64,000 nucleotides of DNA, taken from assembly GCA_937139605.1 (NCBI GenBank), contig CAKZQG010000007.1:62001-126000 (forward strand), read 5' to 3'. The notes beneath the pieces are model-generated. The model did no database searches. It saw nothing but the letters and a program-made list of their open reading frames with translations, and was not told the DNA's origin. The first letter of the stretch is position 1. Each line of letters opens with the position of its first letter. This document shows positions 29,668 through 37,268 of the stretch, piece after piece. A program made the position numbers and the translations under genes. The DNA comes from an uncultured bacterium (GTDB lineage Bacteria; DRYD01).

Positions 29668-30567
29668 TTATGTTAATCTTTGTCTAATAGATTTTATTTT
29701 TTGATTAGATTCCCATTCAGTTATCTTGAGTTTCCCTTTACCTGTTATAACTATAAAATAATCTTCTTGTATTTTTGATATTTGCCCAGAAATAGTAAAA
29801 TATTTCTCATTATCATAATATAATTCTGCTTTCCATATAATTATCTTATCTTTTCCGTCAATAAAAGAGAAAGCTCCAGAATAAGGCTTAGAATTTGCTC
29901 TTATTAATCTATGAATATATTCGGCATCTTTAGTCCAATCTATTTTAAAATCTTCAGGTCTTAAAGGATAACATCTAAAACCCATTTCATCATTTTCATC
30001 AACATATTTTAGAACATAATTAGGATTATTTTTAAGAATTTCAATAGATCTCATAAAAGCGAAAGGTATCTCTTGTTCAGCCCATTTATAAACATCCCCT
30101 ATATAAATATTATTATTTAAAAAGAAAGTGGATTGATAAATAATTCTCCCACAATCAAGTTTATCTCCTTCCATGAAATGAATTGATAGAACTACTTTTT
30201 CTTCCCCATTTAATATAGCCCAAGCTACCACCGCATTACCCCTATACTTAGGTAAATCTCCCATATGAGCATTCAAAATTCCTAATCTAAATAAGTCTAT
30301 AAAATCTTGTTTTATTATAGTTGGCCAATTTATACTAATTCCTAGATCTACTTTCTCTTCTTTCAAAAAATTTATTAACGCTTGATCTTTTAAAGATGTA
30401 AAGAAAGGAATATTTAAATCCTTAGCTAATTGTTCAAAATCTTTTTCGGTTTTCTTATATTCAGGTGCAGCTTTACTTGTAATTACTACACTTATTTTAT
30501 ATTTATCTTTAAGTAATAAAGCTGTATTATATAAAAACTCTGTTCTACCTATTATCGCTAACCTCAT
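29668..30567 (-). CDS. Formyltransferase family protein (sugar N-formyltransferase-like)
   Basis: This 299-residue protein resembles methionyl-tRNA formyltransferase. Its N-terminal Rossmann region is IIGRTEFLYN. The catalytic region LNAHMGDLPKYRGNAVVAWAI supplies the Asn and His. HFMEGDKLDCGRIIYQ supplies the Asp of the N-H-D triad. The C-terminal domain (RCYPLRPEDFKIDWTKDAEYIHRLIRANSKPYSGAF) follows the Fmt subdomain pattern. In a glycan locus it most likely formylates an amino sugar using 10-formyl-tetrahydrofolate. It is one of two such proteins in the window. It lies between the C5-epimerase and WbmS-like genes with short spacing. Confidence 0.85.
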   Translation of the reverse strand: MRLAIIGRTEFLYNTALLLKDKYKISVVITSKAAPEYKKTEKDFEQLAKDLNIPFFTSLKDQALINFLKEEKVDLGISINWPTIIKQDFIDLFRLGILNAHMGDLPKYRGNAVVAWAILNGEEKVVLSIHFMEGDKLDCGRIIYQSTFFLNNNIYIGDVYKWAEQEIPFAFMRSIEILKNNPNYVLKYVDENDEMGFRCYPLRPEDFKIDWTKDAEYIHRLIRANSKPYSGAFSFIDGKDKIIIWKAELYYDNEKYFTISGQISKIQEDYFIVITGKGKLKITEWESNQKIKSIRQRLT

Positions 30568-30583
30568 AAAAAATTAATATAAA

Positions 30584-31300
30584 TTACTTTTCATTTAAAT
30601 ATAAAATTTTTTCTACCAAGTTTAGAAAAAAATCTCTAATACCAGGCTCCCTACCGTGTTTTATTTTCTTTCTTTTTTTATTAGATTTATACTCATAATA
30701 TTCATTAATATTAGAAGTATTAAGGTAAATATGAACAGGATGAAAATCAAAAACTTTAAGTCCAGGATAATTGATATATTTTTCTACATCATAAGGCCAA
30801 TTTAACAAAACATGAACATCATCCTCCCAAAAATGAGGTACTTTTATTAAGCTACCAGTGAAATAATCAAAAGGTTTTAAAGTTATCCCTGATGAAAAAG
30901 GTATAAAAGTATTCAAATCATAAATTAAATTAAAATTATGAAAAATATTTAATATAAGACTACTCTCAGTTAGAGAATGGCTCCTAACACTTAAAGCATT
31001 AGGAACTATTTTTTTATAATAAGAAATAACTTCTTTTACATCTTTTCCATATCTAAAATCCCCATTTAATAAGAAATTAAAATTAGGATGAATTCCTAAT
31101 TCTATTAATGAATTTTCTTCCATTTTTTTAATAGCTCTGTCTTATGAGTTACTAAGAAAGTACATGAAATTTTATAAGACTCAATTAAATTTAAAGTAAA
31201 ATCTAATACCTCATGCCCAATCCATATCAAATGTTATAAAAATTTTATCTTCATAATCACTTAAATTTATTTCATTTATTTTTGAAAATACCAATCTCAT
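30584..31300 (-). pseudogene. WbmS-like polysaccharide deacetylase, frameshifted
   Basis: An intact 179-residue frame at 30584-31123 begins ELGIHPNFNFLLNG and SVRSHSLTESS, the middle of the WbmS-type deacetylase family. The missing N-terminus is present upstream in other frames. ATG 31300 reads MRLVFSKINEINL...ITFDMDWA and stops at TGA near 31211. The next frame reads EVLDFTLNLIESYKISCTFLVTHKTELLKK, then returns to the first frame through an A7 run near 31123. FDMDWA and FLVTHKT are the expected family motifs, including the Asp-x-Asp metal site. At least two frame changes are needed, so the gene looks inactivated unless the sequence is wrong. Its role would be sugar deacetylation or related modification. 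Confidence 0.7.
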
Positions 31301-31329
31301 AATTAAATTTTATATTAAATTATGGATTT

Positions 31330-32256
31330 TCAAGAATTATTAGCTACAGCATATAAAATTCCATCTTTGCCATAATTATTACCATTATATAACATAAAAT
31401 ATCTTTCTTTGTACTTAAAAACTTGAGGATAAGCCATCATTTCATTATCGTATTCTTCAGGGCCAATATCTATACCCACTTCATCATCCTTTCTAATCCA
31501 ATTATATAAATCATAAGATTCAGCATATCCAATTCTATAAGCTTTTCTCCCAGGATCTTTAATATTACCATAAGTATACCAAGCTCTATATAAGCCTCCT
31601 TCTTTCAAAATAGACATACGTGTAGTCCTTGCAGTTTGATTATCATCTAACGGAAATATAATTTTATTAGTTTTTTTAAAATTAATTCCATCTTCAGAAA
31701 TAGCTAACTTTATAGTATAAAAAGCCTTTAATTCACCATAAATTTCTTCATACTTGATCCCAGAAGTATAAAACATAAAATAATAATTATTATTTTTAAT
31801 AACATAAGGATTAGTAACCAACACTGGATCAATTTCATCTATACCCAAAATAGGATTATTACTATACTTATAAAATTTTTTACCATCCTCAGAAAAAGCC
31901 AAATTAATAGTAGCGCTAAATTTACCCATACCTAATGAAATAAACCCTAAGTAGTACAAAAATTTTAAATTCCCAATATTTAATATAGTTGCTGGGTAAA
32001 CTCCATCCTTCTCATATTCAAAATCAGGTTTTAAAATAGGTTCATCTATTACATTTATTATTTTCATATTACATAAATTTAGATCAAAATACCCTGTATA
32101 GCTTTTATTATTAAAATCTCGGGAAGCAAAATAAACCCTCAAAATATTATCAGTTAAAAACTCAATTGTAGGATTTTGAGCATGCGTATTTTGCCACCAT
32201 AAATTTCTATTAGGTTTGAAAAGAAACCCCCTTTTAACCCAATTAAGAGAACCCAT
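31330..32256 (-). CDS. Five-bladed beta-propeller glycosidase-like protein (GH43/GH130-like)
   Basis: This protein of about 309 residues begins WVKRGFLFKPNRNLWWQNTHAQNPTIEFL. HAQNPT and RVYFASRD are typical of a family of glycosidase/phosphorylase-like propellers found in surface-polysaccharide loci. Repeated blade patterns occur: YPATILNIGNLKFLYYLGF, NPYVIKNNNYYFMFYTSG, TTRMSILKEGGLYRAWYTYG and YPQVFKYKERYFMLYNG. I prefer ATG 32256, which has AAGGG 11 bases upstream; the GTG at 32268 would add four residues. No signal peptide is seen, so it would be cytosolic. It may trim or remodel glycan precursors. True activity is unknown. Confidence 0.8.
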   Translation of the reverse strand: MGSLNWVKRGFLFKPNRNLWWQNTHAQNPTIEFLTDNILRVYFASRDFNNKSYTGYFDLNLCNMKIINVIDEPILKPDFEYEKDGVYPATILNIGNLKFLYYLGFISLGMGKFSATINLAFSEDGKKFYKYSNNPILGIDEIDPVLVTNPYVIKNNNYYFMFYTSGIKYEEIYGELKAFYTIKLAISEDGINFKKTNKIIFPLDDNQTARTTRMSILKEGGLYRAWYTYGNIKDPGRKAYRIGYAESYDLYNWIRKDDEVGIDIGPEEYDNEMMAYPQVFKYKERYFMLYNGNNYGKDGILYAVANNS

Positions 32257-32351
32257 ACACCTCATCACCCTTATAATTTTTATTTTCTTATATATTAAAT
32301 TTTACTTTTTATAAACTAATATAGTAAATTCATAAAGAGGATAATCGTGAA

Positions 32352-32945
32352 TTAGACTAACATATTTAGAAAAATTCCTTTTACAGTAATCAAAAAAAAT
32401 AAAGGATCTGCATAAAATAAATGCTTTCTTTTATAATCCACATATTTAGTAAGCAAATTAAAAGAAAATCCTTTCAATGAAACCTCACTTATCTCCCTAA
32501 GTTTTTCAATAACATATTTTTTGTACTCTTTATTACTAATCTCAAATTTTACATTAAAGGTACCACTAACCACTACATAATCTACTTTAAAATTTAACTT
32601 TAAATTTAACTTATCAGTTAAAAATAAATAATAATTTTTAAAAGGGGAAATATTATAATTTTTTTTAAATTCAATTAACATAGGCAAAGATATATCAATT
32701 CCATAATACTTACTTATATTAAACCCATTATTAAGGAGGTATAAAAGTAGCTCTCCATACCCACAACCGAAATCCAATAGACTAATAGGCTTTGATTTAT
32801 CACTTATGACCATTAACAATTTTTGAAATCTAAGATACTGTTCTTCCTTTGATTTCCAACCAACAGCCAAATGATTAGGTCCTTTATTAATTATTCCATT
32901 AGAATATAAATTTTCTACTTTTTTTATAACATCCTTTATATCCAT
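32352..32945 (-). CDS. Class I SAM-dependent methyltransferase
   Basis: This is a 197-residue methyltransferase. Motif I is SLLDFGCGYGELLLYLL at about 55, with the usual post-I region YYGIDISLPMLIEF. Motif IV-like YVVVSGTFNVKF follows. The C-terminal part is short but within family range. In this locus it could methylate a glycan or lipid-linked sugar. The substrate cannot be read. It lies 18 bases downstream of the acetyltransferase gene and is likely part of the same operon. Confidence 0.82.
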   Translation of the reverse strand: MDIKDVIKKVENLYSNGIINKGPNHLAVGWKSKEEQYLRFQKLLMVISDKSKPISLLDFGCGYGELLLYLLNNGFNISKYYGIDISLPMLIEFKKNYNISPFKNYYLFLTDKLNLKLNFKVDYVVVSGTFNVKFEISNKEYKKYVIEKLREISEVSLKGFSFNLLTKYVDYKRKHLFYADPLFFLITVKGIFLNMLV

Positions 32946-32963
32946 ATTTTAATTAAATTTTAA

Positions 32964-33644
32964 TTAAAAATATTCTGTACTTTTATTATTAGCTAATATA
33001 GCTTTATTACCTTTATAAACTTGATATGGTTCAGTATTTTTAGTTATTAAAGCCCCAGCTCCAATTAAATTATACTCAGCTATAGAGATATTATCAATAA
33101 TATTAGCCCCAACCCCAATAAAACTATTCCTACCAATTTTACAGAAACCAGAAATAGTAACATTAGAAGTAATAAAGCAATTCTCTTCAATAACAACATG
33201 ATGTCCTATATGATTAGTACTCCAAATAATAGTATTACTTCCTATTTTAGTAAAAGGTTGAATAGTATTATTTTCTAAGATAAAACAGTTATCACCAATT
33301 TCATCTGCTAAAACCATAGAATAACTACTTATATAAGTAGCTAGTCTATAACCTTTTTCTTTTGCTTTGTGATAAAATTTAGTCCTAATATCATTAAGTC
33401 TATTATACCCTATAGCTATAAACATTTCATAATATTGAGGAGAATAATAATTTTGTATTTCTTCAAAAGGAATAACCCTTAATCCTTTAAAGTATTCAGT
33501 GTTCAAATGAGAAGATTCAACAGTAAAAGCACAAACTTCATAAATACTATCAAAATTAAAGTAAAAATAAGCAATTTCAGCAAAAGTTCCAGTACCATAT
33601 ATAACTAATTTTTTTTGCTTATCTTTAGCTTTATTTGTATTCAT
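32964..33644 (-). CDS. NeuD/PglD-like acetyltransferase
   Basis: This 226-residue protein has an N-terminal nucleotide-fold domain (LVIYGTGTFAEIAYFYF) and a C-terminal left-handed beta-helix (about 115-210) with hexapeptide repeats such as ILENNTIQPFTKIGSNTIIW and CFITSNVTISGFCKIG. HIGHHVVIEENC is in the catalytic His region. The last residues (AGALITKNTEPYQVYKGNKA) match the family ending. It probably O- or N-acetylates a sugar in the surface glycan. It is distinct from the PglD-like gene in the nonulosonate operon. Confidence 0.85.
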   Translation of the reverse strand: MNTNKAKDKQKKLVIYGTGTFAEIAYFYFNFDSIYEVCAFTVESSHLNTEYFKGLRVIPFEEIQNYYSPQYYEMFIAIGYNRLNDIRTKFYHKAKEKGYRLATYISSYSMVLADEIGDNCFILENNTIQPFTKIGSNTIIWSTNHIGHHVVIEENCFITSNVTISGFCKIGRNSFIGVGANIIDNISIAEYNLIGAGALITKNTEPYQVYKGNKAILANNKSTEYF

Positions 33645-33681
33645 TTACATCTTTATCCTCCAGTTTCTCTAAATTTATATA

Positions 33682-34812
33682 TTAAATTTTATATAAACTT
33701 GCCAAGTCTTTAAAAGGGAAAACATAAAAAAAATCAAAAATTTCTTTTATTTCATTTAAACGATTTAACAATAAATCCTTTTTATTTTTATTAAATAAAA
33801 TAATATAATCATAAAGTAAAAACTTATTAGCCCATTTCTTTTTAAAGTTAATAAGATTAATCTGATCTAAATGTGTTCCTCCCCAATTCCAAATTTTATA
33901 ACCTTTATAAAAAGAATCTTCCATAGCAGAATATATAGCTAAAGATAAAGCTTGTGTAGATCTATATTCATTCCTTATAACAGGTATAAAATACTCAACA
34001 AAATTTTTATAATAAAAAACTAAAAGTGCAGCAATAGGTTCCTTATTAAAAAAAGAAACAAATAAATTATAATCGATTCCTTTGTTAAAAAAACTATCCA
34101 ATTTAAGAAAAAAATCATCTGGCTTCTTTTTTCCGTTTATTTTATCCATATTTTCATAATGAACAATTTTTAAAAAATCTAACATATCATTTCTAATTTC
34201 AACATTTATATTCATTTTTACGGCTTTATTTATATTCCGCTTTGTAGTATCCTTAATTATTTTAAAAATATTTTCCTTAAAATTACTATAAAAATCAAAT
34301 ATAGTTAAATATAATAACCTTTGATCCTTAAATATTAGATAATTATCTTTAATAAATTGATTTTGCTCAAATAATTCGTTTATAATATCACCAACTGAAA
34401 ACTTAATACCAGCAAAAAAACTACTAAAAGGATTATTTATAATAACAAATGAAATAATATTCTCATTTAATAAAATATCCAATAATTTTTCCTTTAACAA
34501 TTTATAAATAAAATCAAGTTTTGTTAAATAATTTTGACTCAATATTAAATCACCAATACTTCCAAAAAATGGCAAAGAATTATAAACAATCCCCAAGCTA
34601 CTTTCTTTATAAATAAAAGGAAAACAAGCAATTATTTCTAAATTCGTTACATCTAAATCATCAAAAAATAAAATATAATCACTTTTTGAATCTAAAATAT
34701 TACAAATAAACTCCTTATATTTATAATCATGATAGAATAAAGAATTTAAACTACTTTTTAAAAATAGATTATAACTTTCTATATAATCATAATTTAACTT
34801 TTTTAAAATCAT
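33682..34812 (-). CDS. FemAB/GNAT-like N-acyltransferase
   Basis: This 376-residue protein resembles the FemAB/BioF2-like GNAT family. The second half has LFVSFFNKEPIAALLVFYYKNFVEYFIPVI, then RSTQALSLAIYSAMEDSFYKGYKIWNWGGTH, where Y-K-x-W-D/N-W-G-G-T is the family hallmark. It ends in FKKKWANKFLLYDY. Such proteins transfer amino acids or acyl groups to sugars or lipid-linked precursors, using aminoacyl-tRNA or acyl-CoA. The substrate is unknown. It belongs to the run of minus-strand glycan genes between the WbqC-like and acetyltransferase genes. Confidence 0.75.
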   Translation of the reverse strand: MILKKLNYDYIESYNLFLKSSLNSLFYHDYKYKEFICNILDSKSDYILFFDDLDVTNLEIIACFPFIYKESSLGIVYNSLPFFGSIGDLILSQNYLTKLDFIYKLLKEKLLDILLNENIISFVIINNPFSSFFAGIKFSVGDIINELFEQNQFIKDNYLIFKDQRLLYLTIFDFYSNFKENIFKIIKDTTKRNINKAVKMNINVEIRNDMLDFLKIVHYENMDKINGKKKPDDFFLKLDSFFNKGIDYNLFVSFFNKEPIAALLVFYYKNFVEYFIPVIRNEYRSTQALSLAIYSAMEDSFYKGYKIWNWGGTHLDQINLINFKKKWANKFLLYDYIILFNKNKKDLLLNRLNEIKEIFDFFYVFPFKDLASLYKI

Positions 34813-34889
34813 ATTCTAAATTAAAATATCCCCTTTTTTTATAATTTTAGGTTGGTAATGAGTAATTAATATCAAACCATCTAAATAAC

Positions 34890-35609
34890 TTAAATACTTA
34901 TAATATGCTTTGTTCCCTCAAAACCACAATTCATTAAAACATCTATTATTGAAAGTCCACTTATAAATTCATTACTATTGAATTGAGGATATACAGGATG
35001 TTTAAAATTTTGGTAAATAAGTTTTATTCCCGCATTAAAAAATTTTTCATCTTCTTGATACCCCGAAGCACCTGCACCACATAAATAAGCTGTACCATTA
35101 ACAGCCTTAACCATAGAAATAAGTAAATCAGTTGCCTTACCTTCACAATTTAAAGTTGCTCCTAAAACTATTTTAGATGTATCAATATTTAAACAAGAAC
35201 ATAAATATTTTATGCTTTTTAAATTAAATTCAACTAATGAATCTGTAGGATTATTTATAAGCTCTTCAAGAACTGGAAAAACCTGATTAAAATAAGTTGC
35301 ATGTTTATAACTATGATATATCGTTTTAAGAATCTTAGGTCTCCAAAAAACAGCATTACAAATTTTCATTTCATTTATTAATTTTGTACCATGAAAATTT
35401 CTATCAACAGGTACCGTTATCCAATCAGCCTTACCATTGATTATTATTTTCACTCTATTAACCCATGTACCACCCGTTCTAGGAAACTGGACATTATCCA
35501 TAATAATAAATATATCAGATCTAAAAATTTTATTAAAAAAGCCTAACCACGGGAAAAAATTAGGTTGATGAATAGCAACAACAACATCTTTTCTATTACT
35601 CGATAACAT
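34890..35609 (-). CDS. WbqC family protein
   Basis: This 239-residue protein has the WbqC-like start VVAIHQPNFFPWLGFFNKIFRSDIFIIMDNVQF, with RTGGTWVNRVKI. Further signs are ITVPVDRNFHGTKLINEM, a family W-R/K-x-K segment and AYLCGAGASGYQ. The family is common in O-antigen and capsule loci and is thought to be an enzyme on sugar or amino-acid precursors. The reaction is not established. Its start overlaps the end of the formyltransferase gene by 14 bases, so the two are translationally coupled and may act in sequence. Confidence 0.85.
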   Translation of the reverse strand: MLSSNRKDVVVAIHQPNFFPWLGFFNKIFRSDIFIIMDNVQFPRTGGTWVNRVKIIINGKADWITVPVDRNFHGTKLINEMKICNAVFWRPKILKTIYHSYKHATYFNQVFPVLEELINNPTDSLVEFNLKSIKYLCSCLNIDTSKIVLGATLNCEGKATDLLISMVKAVNGTAYLCGAGASGYQEDEKFFNAGIKLIYQNFKHPVYPQFNSNEFISGLSIIDVLMNCGFEGTKHIISI

Positions 35610-36414
35610 AACCTATTATCCTTTTTTGTAATTTTCTTACCTCTTCATAAGGAACAAAATAATCAATTGTAATTTTTTGTCCATTTTTATCAAAATAAAA
35701 AGCTCCTGGTAAAGGTTTAACAAGAGCACGAATTAAATTATATATATATAAAGCTGGTCTATACCAATCAATTAACCCATCCTCTGGTTTTCTTCTTTTC
35801 CAATACCTACTTTTAGATTCATCTTGAGCAACTCTTGAATTTTTTCCTTCAAATATTTTAGGCAATTCCTCCCTTAAAATTTCTTCAGTAGCAACATATA
35901 ATCTATTTCTAACGTCTAACCACGTATCTTCAAAAAATATTGGAACTCTTTTTTGAGAAATTATATCACCAGCATCTATTTCCTCTGTCATATAATGAAT
36001 TGTTACACCCGTTTCAGTTTCAGCATTTATAATAGCCCATTGTATAGGATTAGCTCCACGATACTCAGGTAGCAAACCACCATGAACATTAATGCTAGCA
36101 ATCTTAGGAATAGCTAAAACTTCAGGATGCAATTTCATAGAATAAGAATTGACAATTATAAAATCTGGCTTCATTTTAGAAATACTCCTAACAAAAAACG
36201 GATAACTTTTATCATCGCGTTTAGGCTGTATAATTAATGGTATAGACAAATAATTCGCAATTTTACCTAATTCTTCATGTTGATGTGGTCTAATAGATGC
36301 TGCCACTATAGCAGAAATATTACAACTAACATTACACTCCTTAACACAATTAATTAACATCGGAATACCAAATGTATCCCCAAAAATAATTAAATTTATC
36401 ATCTTATTATTCAT
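35596..36414 (-). CDS. Formyltransferase family protein (second)
   Basis: This 272-residue member of the Fmt-like family has INVHGGLLPEYRGANPIQWAI near residue 105 with Asn and His. TGVTIHYMTEEIDAGDIISQ supplies the catalytic Asp. The C-terminal part is short (IRALVKPLPGAFYFDKNGQK), typical of sugar N-formyltransferases and shorter than tRNA formyltransferase (about 310). With the formyltransferase at 29668 this makes two in one locus, suggesting two formylated amino sugars or two steps. The neighbouring wbqC-like gene overlaps its end. Confidence 0.85.
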   Translation of the reverse strand: MNNKMINLIIFGDTFGIPMLINCVKECNVSCNISAIVAASIRPHQHEELGKIANYLSIPLIIQPKRDDKSYPFFVRSISKMKPDFIIVNSYSMKLHPEVLAIPKIASINVHGGLLPEYRGANPIQWAIINAETETGVTIHYMTEEIDAGDIISQKRVPIFFEDTWLDVRNRLYVATEEILREELPKIFEGKNSRVAQDESKSRYWKRRKPEDGLIDWYRPALYIYNLIRALVKPLPGAFYFDKNGQKITIDYFVPYEEVRKLQKRIIGYVIE

Positions 36415-36448
36415 AACATTAATATTTAATGAATATCCCTTAAGCTAC

Positions 36449-37252
36449 TCATCTAATATTCTCCCTTTTAATTAATTTTAAAAAATTATCATAATCTTTC
36501 ATAATTCTTTTAGATCTATATTTTAAAATATTACTAACTCTCTTCCTAGGAGAAGCAGGATATTTAACCCACCACTCAGGATGAATCAAAACTTGAATAA
36601 TTTTTACTTTTTCATCATAAATAATTTCATTTATATGCCTGTATCTCCAAAATCCATTAGAATCAGAAATATAATCTATCTTTCTAAAAATACTTCCATA
36701 AGTATTAACCATACCAGCTATGAAATCTTTAAAATATTGAGGATAAAGTTTTGAAAGTTCATCTAAAGTATATTTATTATAATTATGTATATCAGGATTA
36801 GGATTATGTAGTGAAAAAACCTTAATCTCAACATTAAATAAATTACTTAAAATATCTCGCTCAAATATTAGCATTTTCTCTAATATTATTTCATCTAAAA
36901 CTCCATAAAAAATAGTATCAAAACGAAGGGCAATTTCATGCCCCATTTTTATAATCTGTCTTATCTTATTAAATGAATCCTTTTCAAAGATATTATAAAA
37001 ATCTGAATGAAAAAGGAAGAAATAAGTAGAAAAAACCCCATATTTAGCCTCTATTTTAGCAATCTCCAAAGCCCTATCAACAGAAAAATCCACATCATGC
37101 CTTAATATCAAATACCTCCTATCACTACTATGAAAATGATCAAAATTATAATATAAATCCAAATGATTAATAATATTAAAGCTTTCTGAAATTTTTTTTA
37201 TAATAATATTATATTCTTTAAATGTAAAATCATTAAAATTAGTATCAATCAT
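36449..37252 (-). CDS. Polysaccharide deacetylase-like protein
   Basis: This is a 267-residue NodB-type protein. YLILRHDVDFSVDRALEIAKIE carries the H-D-x-D metal-binding start. FSTYFFLFHSDFYN corresponds to the A-T-F-F strand. GHEIALRFDT follows where a typical family member has G-H-E-I-x-x-H. EVFSLHNPNPD provides a possible C-terminal His. The function is likely deacetylation of an amino sugar in the glycan. Replacement of the usual second His by Arg (ALRFD) is notable and could lower metal binding, although related proteins show H-Y or R-F-D. It is followed downstream by the formyltransferase gene. Confidence 0.8.
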   Translation of the reverse strand: MIDTNFNDFTFKEYNIIIKKISESFNIINHLDLYYNFDHFHSSDRRYLILRHDVDFSVDRALEIAKIEAKYGVFSTYFFLFHSDFYNIFEKDSFNKIRQIIKMGHEIALRFDTIFYGVLDEIILEKMLIFERDILSNLFNVEIKVFSLHNPNPDIHNYNKYTLDELSKLYPQYFKDFIAGMVNTYGSIFRKIDYISDSNGFWRYRHINEIIYDEKVKIIQVLIHPEWWVKYPASPRKRVSNILKYRSKRIMKDYDNFLKLIKRENIR

Positions 37253-37268
37253 AAAAATTTTATAATAT

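Noticed and set aside
34813..34889. A small gene in the gap between wbqC-like and FemAB-like genes
   Set aside because: Only 77 bases, no frame with a start and ribosome site.
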